From assembly GCA_015345905.1 (NCBI GenBank), contig JADDTR010000015.1, forward strand, positions 558,001 through 622,000: a stretch of DNA of 64,000 bases, given 5' to 3'. The DNA comes from Aotearoamyces nothofagi (Eukaryota > Ascomycota > Leotiomycetes > Leotiales > Tympanidaceae). Of the stretch, positions 24,867-35,400 are shown in pieces (the first letter of the stretch is position 1; each line of letters begins with the position of its first letter). A program made the position numbers and the translations under genes. Below the pieces are notes generated by a model, which worked only from the letters and a program-made list of their open reading frames with translations, searched no databases and had not been told where the DNA came from.

Positions 24867-25643
24867 CGTGGTCCCGTCGACAGATCCGCATGGATGGATA
24901 GATAGATCGATCGATCGATCCGATCGGGGCCTGGCCTGGCCTGGCCTGGCCTGGTTCTGCTAGATCGGGGGACGGGATGGGCTTTATAGGGTTGGGAATG
25001 TGCTGGGAATGTGCTGTCAATACACTGTCAATACACTGTCAATACACTGTCAATACACTGTCAATACACTGTCAATACACTGTAAACACCCTGCGAACAT
25101 CCCCGTCTCTCTCTGGCTCCTCGATGCTTCCTAGCCAGGCATCATTCAATCCCCGCCCTCTGCACCCTTTGTGCGTCTCCGCACCGTCCACGATGCGACA
25201 GCCGTCCTGCGCCCCCTCCCCCAGCTTCCCCAGTGCCGCTCGCGGACGCCCGCGTCTCTGGACCAGCCACATGCACGCCCGCCTGCGCGCTCGCGGAGAG
25301 AGAGACAGCCGTTTTGCAATGCGCCTCTGCTGATTGGCTGCGCTGCCTCCGTGCGGTCGTTGCTGCTTTCGGCCGCTGCGGGCGTGGAAATGAGCCTTGC
25401 GCGCGGCGTTACGTATGCCTCGCATCCCTCTCCCTCTCCCTCTCCCTCTCCCTCTCTCTCTCTCTTCCCCGCAGGCCGGTCCCGTGCTGACAACACCGCT
25501 TTCTTTGTTTCCCCGGCTTCTCTCTGAACGACGACTTCTCTCTGGACTCTCCATCGCAGATCTTCCTCGTAGAGCTATCTTCTTGAAACCATCAGAGCTT
25601 CTTTGGGCGGACACCGGAAGGCATATACTTATATGCTCGCAGG
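22474..25643. repeat. Divergent intergenic region with minisatellites
   Basis: About 3.2 kb between two divergent genes. No gene is supported. Visible arrays: GTGGCA (about 23095-23120), a 10-bp CACTATGTA array (about 23515-23590), AATGCAAATGC (23925-23955), a diverged GTATAGTAAGAAT array (24215-24480), GTCCAGTGAGAACC (24545-24595), AATC tetramers (24834-24866), GATC-type repeats near 24905-24920, CCTGG (24930-24955), an 11-bp TGTCAATACAC array (25015-25083) and a CCCTCT array (about 25425-25455). The minus-strand side presumably contains the GMC promoter and the plus-strand side the DUF2231 gene promoter. Confidence 0.65.
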
Positions 25644-26313
25644 ATGTCTCGTATCCTCAATATTGTCGGCCTGGGCAAGTTTGGCGCCAACAGGTACTCT
25701 CGTCCATGTATCCCGGCCTGCTCAGATACTAACACTCGCCAGCCATCCAATCCACCCTGCCACGGTCCATTTCCCAATCGCCTTCCTCCTCGGCGCCTCC
25801 GTCCTCGATGTCCTCTCTCTGATCGGACTCTACTACCCAGCCCTCCTCTTCCCGCTCATGAAGCTGACCACCTATTCCACCTCGCACACCAACGCCCTCG
25901 ACACCGTCGCACTCCTCAACTACCTCTCCCTCTTCTCCTACGCCTCCACCGTCGCCGCCCTCGTCACCGCCCTCCCGGCCCTTGCGAGCGGTCTCGCCGA
26001 GGCCTATTCCATCATCCAATCCCACGGTCTGGATCTCAAGAACCTCGACCCGGTGGTCAAGACGACCCTGGTCCACGCCGGCCTGAACGATCTCGCCATC
26101 CTCTCCGCCCTGTACAACTGGCTCTCGAGAAGACATCGCGAGGGCTATCTGGTCGACGAAGCGAACGGCTTTGTGAGCCTGCTGGTCCTAGGCGGGGTGA
26201 CGTATTCGGCGGCCCTAGGGGGCTCGCTGGTTTATGAGAAGGGCGTGGCGGTTAGGAGACAGGGGAAGGCAAGGAGAGAGGAGCAGGAGGAGACGAGCAA
26301 GATCAAGGAATAG
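25644..26313 (+). CDS. DUF2231 family membrane protein
   Basis: Two exons (25644-25693 and 25743-26313) give 206 aa; the 49-nt intron is phase 2 and closes on CGCCAG. Just after the junction is SHPIHPATVHFPIAFLLGAS, the defining HPxHPxxVHFP start of DUF2231. Four hydrophobic segments follow (FLLGASVLDVLSLIGLYYP; LLNYLSLFSYASTVAALV; around DLAILSALYNWLS; FVSLLVLGGVTYSAALGG), and the C terminus is a charged Arg/Glu/Lys tail that is probably cytosolic. DUF2231 proteins are predicted membrane proteins, sometimes linked to electron transfer or haem in bacteria; in fungi the role is unknown. The short first exon is supported because only this junction places the conserved start next to an ATG. Confidence 0.82.
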
Positions 26314-26802
26314 GGGCAGAGGGAGGCGTAGCTGGGTGGGTAATTGGCTGGTTGGCGGTTAGTGGAGTAAACGGTGTCGCGGTTCTGCTTTCAGGGATGG
26401 ATCTCTACGCGCGGGTCTTCATCAGGAGTATGCGCCTGAACAGTATAAGGGGATCGACCATCCATATGCTCGGCAGCTAGGACGTGCTCACATGGATCAG
26501 GATCTTCTCAGGGATACATCTGAGCGGAAGACACGATATCAGATGTTCTGTAGTTAAGATTGCTCCCCTTATACTGCCTTGAGTGCAAGATATTGGAACA
26601 CCTCGACTGATCGTATAGCTAGATAATAGTGAATAAAATATTGCATTATTCACTCTCTCTCTTGCGAACTGGCTCGGTGATGACTCTCTGTCTGTAGCTG
26701 GAGTAGGGACGGTGAATGTATATACTATCTTTCTATATTCTACTTCTTCTTTCTGTTCTACTTCTTTCTGTTCTACCTCTTTCTGCATTCAACCAAGGCG
26801 CA
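26314..26802. other. Intergenic region
   Basis: About 490 bp between the DUF2231 gene and a small open frame. No coding potential or structured RNA is recognised. Pyrimidine repeats (TTCTACTTCTTTCTG) sit just before 26803. Confidence 0.4.
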
Positions 26803-27039
26803 ATGGCGGACCCAGCACTGGCTGAGCATGCTCCCGCACCCGCACCTGAACCGGTACCTGAAGCTCCAGCAGAGCCAGCACCTGAAGCTCCCCCCCAGCA
26901 CCAGCAACTCCTCCTGAGCCAGCACCAGCACCAGCTCAAGCGCACTCCACAAGCTGGAACAAAGGCTTTGCGTACCCGCTCCGGCAAGAAAGATGGTCGG
27001 GCTCTCCAAGCCGGGCCGGGACCCGCACCAGCAGAGTGA
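26803..27039 (+). CDS. Small Pro/Ala/Glu-rich hypothetical protein
   Basis: A 78-codon open frame from an ATG in an acceptable context (GCAATGGCG). The first half is a repeated Pro/Ala/Glu stretch (units like EPVPEAPAEPAPEAP), then a Gln/His run, then a basic Lys/Arg tail. No family is recognised and the composition alone could keep this frame open. Its 3' end falls in the tandemly duplicated segment at 27 kb, whose second copy repeats the last part of the frame. It may be a remnant or a chance ORF. Confidence 0.25.
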   Translation: MADPALAEHAPAPAPEPVPEAPAEPAPEAPPQHQQLLLSQHQHQLKRTPQAGTKALRTRSGKKDGRALQAGPGPAPAE

Positions 27040-27540
27040 AGAGCGCAGAGAAGTGATGCTCGTCACGGAAAGATCCAGACGGGACGAGGAAGTGTCAGGC
27101 GCGCTGGGAGACGGAGACGGAGACGGGAAGCCTTGCTGTATTTGTGTAGTTGCGATAGTATGATATAGGTTGCGGCAGTATGATATAGGTTGCGGCAGTA
27201 TGATATAGATTGCGACAGTATAGTATAGACAAGCCGGCCGGGACCCGCACCTCCGGAGTGAAGAGCGGAGAAGTGATGCTCGTCACGGAAGATCCAGATG
27301 GGACGAGGAAGTGTCAGGCGCGCTGGGAGACGGAGACGGAGACGGGAAGCCTTGCTGTATTTGTGTAGTTGCGATAGTATGATATAGGTTGCGGCAGTAT
27401 GATATAGGTTGCGGCAGTATNGGGACGAGGAAGTGTCAGGCGCGCTGGGAGACGGAGACGGAGACGGGAAGCCTTGCTGTATTTGTGTAGTTGCGATAGT
27501 ATTAATAAAGGTTGCGGCAGTATAATATAGACAGTATATA
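26999..27540. repeat. Tandem duplication with internal sub-repeats and an N
   Basis: A segment starting near GCCGGGACCCGCACC is repeated at an offset of 219 bp (the word GGGACGAGGAAGTGTCAGG occurs at about 27081, 27300 and 27422). The third copy follows after only 122 bp, directly behind a single undetermined base at 27421. Each copy ends in 19-20-bp sub-repeats (TGCGGCAGTATGATATAGG). The single N beside an early copy break suggests the true array length is not resolved in this assembly. Confidence 0.85.
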
Positions 27541-28721
27541 ATAAAGAAGACTTCGCCTCGGTGCTGCCCGGGCAAGCGAGTTGGCCGCCGGCGTTCCGCG
27601 TACAGATAGACGGCCAACGGCTGTTTCGTTCTTATCATGACATATCATATCTCCTGTGTCGTTTGGCAGCGCTGCCCGTCGGACCGAGGTGCGAAATCGA
27701 TATATCGGTCATGGACGCCGATGGGGTCTCTGGGCCTATGCGCTTGCTTCAGATGGCTGTATCGTGCCCTCAGCGTTGTCTCTGTCCGACGAGTCCGCGG
27801 GCAGCGAGAGGCTCCTGATACGCCGCGGGTAGAGAGAAGAACGCGGCCAGCGCAGATCACGCTCTCAGATGATGCATTCTGCGAGGGACGGTGGCTTCAT
27901 GGAAGGCTGGCGATCTCGGATCTGGAGATGCGAGCTATGCAGTCCGATGTATCCTCCAACGATGCACTCGCCAACTCTGCTGGCTCGATTGCTGGGCTGG
28001 AAGTGAGTGCGGATCGTTTTCTACGGCAATGGGTGTCTGGCATGCAACTGAAGCCGTTGAGCTTTCCAAGTACAGCCGTCGGGCTTTACGAGAGCTTCAT
28101 TCTCGAATAGTCGGCATGATGGATAGCATTGCTGTATCTAAACCATACCGCAAGGGCCCGGTTGGCTATCCCGCTCTTATCGCAGGAGAGGCAGCATCTT
28201 CACGGACCGTCATGAAGCTACCGGGGTAGGCCATCTGTGGGTCTTGGGGAACTGAGCGAAGTGACCACGACTTCGAGACGTCTTTGAGGAAGCCCGAATA
28301 ACAACAGCATGGACATCAGATGCTACGGCAGAAAGACGTCAGAAAGATATCGGGTTTTCCAACGAGCATACAATCCATGTACAGTGTGAGCAGCTCCTTT
28401 ATCCGCACGGATATCCCTGTGCTATACCAATGTGGTATATCGACCCCCCCCTACCCCGGACCGGCTTGGGCCCACATGAAGTACGTATCGACATGTTATC
28501 CACGCTCTATAGATGTTTAAAGTATCCCGCTTTCAGCAGCTGGTATCTGTTATCTACGGATACAGAGCATGCGCAGCTAGTCTCGCCACCGACAGGGCCA
28601 CAATGGCAACATCACCCCCGGTCGCTCAGGAGTGCATAAGAACCTCACCCAGCCTCCCAAATGAACCCCCCTCCAATGCCTCCCCGTTCCGGAATCTCCA
28701 GCAGCTTCTGATATCGCAACA
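27541..28721. other. Intergenic region upstream of the permease
   Basis: About 1.2 kb. A 157-codon plus-strand open frame (27637-28110) shows no family resemblance and no supporting splice sites. The last part probably includes the permease promoter. Confidence 0.4.
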
Positions 28722-30922
28722 ATGTCGCAGGGTCTGGATAGCGAGAAACCGGCGCCGGCGTACGCGTCGACAGCCGGGTCGGAGGAGAAGAAGGGCGTGG
28801 AAAAGACGGGCGAGGTCGAGGTCGTTGATGGATATGTCATCGAAGACGGCCTCAGGAGAGCACTGCTCGGCAAGCACGTCACGCTCATCTCGCTCGCCAG
28901 CGTCATCGGCGCCAGCTGCTTCTACGGCTTCGGATACGCGCTATACCTCTCGGGCCCGCTCGGGGCTCTTCTCGGCTTCGGTATCGTTGGTGAGTTCTCG
29001 TCCCCGCTGGAGCGGAGCTGCGGGAAGGGAAGTGCTGATTTCGGGAAGGATTCGTGGTCTGGGCTCTGATGCAGAGTATCGGCGAGGTCACGACTATGTT
29101 TCCGACCGCGGGCGGATTCATCGAGGTGGGTTCCCCCCCCCCCCCCTTTCGATAGGCGCGGCTCTGGGCAAGGATAGATACTGACGGGTGGGATCGTCCA
29201 GCACGCTTCTCGCTTTGTGGACCCCGCCTTCAGTTTTGCCATGGCGTGGCTGTATTATTTCATGTGGAGCGTGTTCCTCGGGAGTGGTGAGTGGGAAGAA
29301 CTGGACGCGGCCGGGATCAGATCCCCGCCGCTGTCGACCACGTCGCGCTTTTCTTTCTAACACGGGCCCTGCACAGAATGGAACGGCGCGATCCTCATCC
29401 TCCAATACTGGGTGCCGGAAGAGAAGATGCCGATGTGGGGGTGGGTGCTGATCTTCTGGGCCTTCTTCTCCGTCCTCAGCACCGTCGGCGTCAATATCTA
29501 CGGCGAGATCGAGTACTGGCTCGGCTGGTTCAAGATCATCTCGCTCGGCGTCTGCTTCTTCCTGTCGTTCCTTGTCAATGTCGGCGGGTTCGGCAATGGC
29601 TACATCGGGTTCAAGTATTGGAACCCCCCTACCGGTACGTCCCCCCCCCCCGCCCCTATTCTCCTTCCCATGTCTGCCTGCTGCATGTGATGACCGACTG
29701 ACGGACCGATCAGGCCCCATCGTGAACGGCATCAACGGCTTCGGACAGGTCTTCGTCCTCGCATCGGCCTACTACGTCGGCACGGAAATCATCTCCCTCG
29801 CCGCCGGCGAAGTGAAAGACCCGCGCAAATCCATCCCCAAAGTCCGTCCCCTCCTCACCTCCCCCCCTCCTCACTAACAGCCCCAGGGCATCAACACGGT
29901 CGTCTTCCGCATCCTCTTCGTCTACATAGGCCTCATCTTCTTCCAGGGCCTCATCTGCCCCTCCGACTCGGACCAGCTCGTCAACGCCACGTCCAAGGCG
30001 GCTTCCTCGCCCTTCACCATCGGCTTCGTCCAGGCCGGCTGGTCGTCCGCCGGCCACTTCGTCAACACCCTCACCACCGTCGCCTTCATCTCGGCCGTCA
30101 ACGGCTGCATCTACGTGCAATCGCGCGCCCTCTACGCCCTCGCCCTCTCGGGCCGCGCCCCCAAATTCTTCACCATCACATCCAAAAAAGGCGGTCCGTC
30201 CTCCCCCCCCTCTCACTCCCTCCCCTCCCTCCACTAACCCCCCCCCCCCCCCCCGCAGTCCCCTACGTCTCCATCCTCACATCCTGCTGCTGGGGCCTCC
30301 TCGCCCTCATGAACCTGCGCGTGACGGCGGGGTCCGTCTTCACCTACATGGTCTCGGTGGGCGGGTCGGCAGCGTACATCGCGTGGGCGGCCATCGTCTT
30401 CACGCACCTGCGCGTGCGCAGCGGCCTCGCCAAGCAGGGCATCAGCCCCGCGACGTACCCCTTCAAGGCCTGGGGCAGCATCTGGATCTACCGCTTCAAC
30501 CTCGGGCTCATCCTCTTCCTGCTGTTCATCCAGGGCTTCACGGCGTTCCTGAGCCCCTTCAGCTACACGCTCTTCGTGACGTCGTACATCACGATCCCGA
30601 CGGCGCTGCTGCTGTTTGTGGGGTACAAGGTGTATTATAGGACGCATTGGTGAGTTGGGATTTCTTTTTTTTCTTCTTCTTCTGTCTCGATCTTTTAACA
30701 AAAAAATTGGTCTCCCTTTGGTTCTTTCTTTCTTCCTCCTCCCACTCCCCCCTCCCTCCCCTCACAAAAAAAACCCCCCCCCCAAACTAACCACCCACAC
30801 CTCCCAGGGTCCGCCTCGACGAGATGGATTTCTCCGACCGTCTCCTCAAGCTCGACGCCAGCGAAGAGGAGCCCAAGAAACCTTCCTGGTCCTCCAAGAT
30901 CATTTCGAAAATCAGACACTGA
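28722..30922 (+). CDS. Amino-acid permease (APC superfamily, YAT type)
   Basis: Eight exons (28722-28989, 29049-29125, 29202-29286, 29377-29634, 29714-29841, 29887-30193, 30259-30649, 30808-30922) join in phase to 542 aa. It is a plasma-membrane secondary transporter with about 12 hydrophobic helices. Recognisable blocks are the first helix VTLISLASVIGASCFYGFG near residue 53, LMQSIGEVTTMFPTAGGFIE at the loop between helices 2 and 3, HASRFVDPAFSFAMAWLYYF, EWNGAILILQYW, NIYGEIEYWLGWFKI, YYVGTEIISLAAGE, and NGCIYVQSRALYALA near helix 8. The cytosolic C tail is short and charged (SSKIISKIRH end). The substrate is most likely amino acids, but the specific one is not readable. Introns 2, 4, 6 and 7 carry long C runs or C-rich tracts. 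The next feature downstream is the AT-rich island. Confidence 0.92.
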
Positions 30923-32214
30923 TCCTGGATCTGATCTGATAGGGGTTGGTTCGCTGGTTTGTTTGTTGGTTTGTTTGTTTGTCGGTCTGTTTGTCGGCCC
31001 TGTCTGGATTGCGAGACTTGTTTTATATGGTGCGCGAATCGAGACTTGGTATATGGTGCGAGAGCTAGTCTATATATTGCGAGAGCTATCAGACAACACG
31101 CTGCGAGAGTCGAGACCTGCTATACATACCATTCCATTCCATAATAAGCAACGATATCACGTTCCGGAGAGTCGTGCTCATATTGACATGAGTACGTGGA
31201 TGGATGGATGGGTGGGTTATATTAGATTTGATTAGATTATGTTTTGTTAGATTATGATAGATCTCTTTATAGAGATGTATAGAGCTGGACTGGCTAATTA
31301 TCGTCAATGTGAAACTACTATAAAGTAACTACTGTTAAGTCAAGAACTGATAAGTTAAGAACTGTCAAGTCAATCTCTTATCTCTATCTTAAGTCAGTCT
31401 AGTGTCTCTGTACTAAGCAATTGCTGTTAAGTCAATTACTATAAAATCAATTGCTGTCAAGTAAAACTACTGCTAAGTCAAGAACTATCAAGTCAATTAA
31501 TATCAAATCAACTACTGTTAAGTAACTACTGTTAAGTAGAACTACTATTAAGTAAAACTACTGTTAAGTCAACTACTGTTAAGTCAACTACTGTCAAGTA
31601 AAACTACTATTAAATAAAACTACTATCAAGCAAAACTAGAAATAAAACCAGAACCAGAAAAATAAAAAAAAATAAAACCAAAAACCAAACCCTCTATAGC
31701 AAAACAGCAGAACAGCAAGATAGAAAAAAAATATATATATAAACTATAATTCTTATATTCTTACAACTCAACTATAGATATATCAACAAGAAAGCAATCT
31801 TTTTCCTTTAATATATATATACTATCTTAATCCAACTCAAGAGAATAAATACTCTACTATCAAATTCTATCTCTTATTCTTGATATATATCTTCCAGTTC
31901 TATTTTAAGCCAGCTTAGAACTTAGTAGTAGTAGTAGTAGATAATACTGTTATTATTATTAAATTAATCAATCAGCTTTTTTTATTTATTTTTCTGTTTG
32001 AAAAGTATATTATTGATTCTATTTAGTCTAGTTTAGCTTGGTTTGGTTTGGTTTGGTTTGGTTTTATCTAGAGTTATATTGATTTTAGACTGGGCTATTT
32101 TAGTCTATTTTAAGATATATTTTAAAGATATATATTATATTATTATCAACTAGCTTTTTACTTCTGTTTAAAAATATATTATCAATTATTATCTATTGAT
32201 TCTATTTGATCTAG
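30923..32214. repeat. Left flank of the AT-rich island with a degenerate 15-bp satellite
   Basis: After a TTTGTTTG-rich stretch (30955-31000) the composition becomes strongly AT-rich near 31250. At about 31308-31640 a degenerate array is built on a unit of roughly 15 bp (ACTACTGTTAAGTCA and variants). Further on are AT-rich blocks with a GGTTT run (about 32037-32065). No gene is supported. Confidence 0.65.
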
Positions 32215-32219
32215 TCTAG
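32215..32219. repeat. Target-site duplication, left copy
   Basis: TCTAG directly before the 5' LTR; the same five bases follow the 3' LTR at 39793-39797, as expected of a Ty3/gypsy integration. Confidence 0.8.
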
Positions 32220-32423
32220 TGTAATAAGTCGTCCTTATTATATATATAACCTTCAGGTTATATAACCAGCTCGAGGTTATATAACCTACTAGCTGGTTAT
32301 ATAATCAGTCTAAAGGCTTACTAAGCCGAGTATTAAAGAGGCCTTTGCCTCTTTAAATACTCTTTCTTCTCTAAGTATCAAAGACCTTGTTACTTAGATT
32401 CCTCTGTCTGTACAACTATTACA
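32220..32423 (+). repeat. 5' LTR (204 bp)
   Basis: It starts TGTAATAAG and ends CTATTACA. It contains stacked imperfect palindromes: three ATAACC...GGTTAT units and one TATTAAAGAGGC...GCCTCTTTAAATA stem. It matches the 3' LTR over its whole length with about 10 differences, all transitions. Confidence 0.92.
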
Positions 32424-35400
32424 TTTTAATACTTCTTTTGTAACAGACCTGATCTAAAAGAACAAATGGAAGACAGTGCTACAAACTGTTGTTGCAATTA
32501 CTATAGTAAGCTCTCGGTGTATATAGAGAAACTATAGAAGTACTATAGTAGATCAGTAGAGATATCCAGCCTCATCGACGAGATGTCTTCTAAGAAGAGT
32601 ATACAGTATATCCAACCAACAGTATACAATCCAACAGTAGACAAGGACAATATTGAAGAGATATCGATGCAAGATGTTGAGGAACAAGCGAATGAACCTC
32701 TACTCTACAACTTACAAGAAACCCTACCTGTTATTAAAGAGACACCAATATAAGAAAGCGAACCTCAAAACCCTCCGATATCACCAGACTTCCAATTAAG
32801 CTGTAACTCGGCAGTAATCATCAAACAGCAACGAAGAGAAATCGAAGCCCTCTATAAGCAGAGCAAGAACGATTACCTATATTTCGAAGCGATAGAACAA
32901 CAATTGACAAAGCTTACCAGTAGAGTCTAAACACTAGTACTACTACTATATAGTAGTCAAATCTATACCTTCAATCCAATGCTCTCTTCTAATATATTGC
33001 AATACTTGATAACTAGCAGACTAGTCGATGGGAGGCTATATATCTACTATAGTCTACCTCTAGACTTGAGTCTATCTATAGCCTTACAACTATCTTGTTC
33101 AGCTCTGATATCTATATCCTTAATAGAGGAATACTACCAATGCTTCAAGGGTTCTAAGTCTACTATATTCAATATAGATAGCAATATCCAACTATAGCTA
33201 CTCAAGGTAGAGGACTACTTCCAGGTATACTAAATCTTCGATGAAGCAATATAGATGCTAGTAGATTTAGATTACCTTAACTATAGAATAAAGAAACAAA
33301 CCAGTCTAATGAGACTCAAGAGTAGACTCGATGTACTAGTATTCAACTTGTAGACAACTATAAAGAAGTAGCTGTTTGAAAACTATAGACCTATCAATAC
33401 AGGAGTAGAAGCAGACCTTAAGATAGATAAATTATATATATAGGACGACTAGAATATACAAGTGTTTATCAACAATTTCAAAACCCTTTTATAGGATGTA
33501 CTATAGCAAGTATCCCTTGAAGCAGTAGTGTCAATATTCTACAAGAAACTTAGCTGACCAATTCTTGAGAGAATCTACAATACAATATTTGGAGATATAC
33601 TACTTATATATACAGACTACAAAAGGGCAGTATAGAATGTAGAGAACTATATTTGTATAGAAAAACAAGTCCTAGACAAGGATACTAGAACCAGCCTATA
33701 GTATAACTACAGCAATTCTAAGGAACGACCTGAGAAACACTTACAATTCCAAAGCTCTGAACAATTGTCATTCTCTAACTATACTCTATTAGAACAGTGT
33801 TCAACAAATACTATAACTAGTATACAAACCTGTTGTTAGACTATATACTCTTAGATCACTTCTAAGAAAAGGTACCAACGATAAGAGAGTAAACTATATA
33901 TCGTCTACAGCTCAGATAGACATTGGACAAATATCGATACTTGTACTATAAAAGAACAAACATCAGCAACAATATCAAAAAACTGAGCAATGTTGTATTC
34001 TAGACAAATGCAGCTATTGATATAATATTGCCAACTATAGTTATATCTAAGAATGATTATATATTATATACTACAGAAAACAATCAGCTTATTCACTCTG
34101 AAATTACATTTGACCAAGTACTTACCAAACCATTAGAGTCATCTACTATTATAATAGAATATTTAATAGACAGTAGTGCTACTAATAACTTCATCAATAA
34201 GGAGCTTATAAAGGGAATCAGCTATACAAAAGTCAACCAAGACTGTATAGAGGTACAAGACATCAACCTAAACTTACTAGCTCCTCTATCCAAGTCAGTA
34301 CTAAAAGTAGTAACTACCAACAGCCTAGATATTATCTATAAACTATACTTTCAAGCAATGCTACTCAAATTATATAAGGTAGTCCTTGGCTGCTCTTGGT
34401 TAGTACTTCTGAACCTAAGAATCGACTAGAGAACAGAGCAACTGAGACTAGACAAACTATTAACAAAGGCTGAAATAGGAAGTAAAGAACTCAAGGATAC
34501 CAAATACAATATAGAGGATGTTTCTATATTAGCAGCCTGCTTTTCAATACTCAATATAATCAACAAAGAAACTCTAGGAGAAAACTATAGTGAAACTATA
34601 GTTCCTCTACAGTATACCAACATTGTAGATATATTCAGCAAACAAAAGGCAGAACAACTGCCTCTATATCAAGGATACCTAGACTATAATATTGAAATCA
34701 AGAAGGGGAAGTCACCTCCTTTTGGCCAGCTATACAATATATCAGAAGAGAAACTACAAATCCTTAAGAAATATATACAGGACTATAAAGCAATTGGATT
34801 TATCCGATGCTTAAAATCATCTATAGATACATTAGTTCTATTTATTACAAAGAAAGATAGAACATTATATTTATATATCGATTATCAAGGTATTAATACT
34901 ATAACGATTAAGAACTGCTATTCTATTCTACTGATCTCAGAAATATTGTAGAGACTAGATAGTATAGTAGTTTTCACTAAAATCGATTTGTAAGAAGCCT
35001 ATAACCTAATTAGAATTGCAAAAGGAGACGAATAGAAGACTGCCTTCTGTATCTGATATAGGTCTTGGAAGTATCTAGTGATACTATTTGGACTTGCAAA
35101 TATATCTACAACCTTCCAAGTATATATCGATATAGTACTTCAAGAATTTATTGACGTCTTTGTAATAGTATATCTAGACAATATTATAATATATTTACAA
35201 CAAAAAGATAAGTACAACTAATATATATACAATATATTAGTAGTATACCTCTACTATAGACTGTATACAAAACTGGAGAAATGTATATTCTTAGTTATAG
35301 AAGTGGAATTTCTAGGATTTATTGTATTGCCAATAGATATTAATATAGACCTCTATAGAGTAGAGGTAATTGTTATATAGCCGATATCGAAAACAGTCAA

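Noticed and set aside
27063-27638. A minus-strand frame with repeated Tyr/His/Thr segments
   Set aside because: It is the translation of the tandem duplication and runs through the undetermined base.
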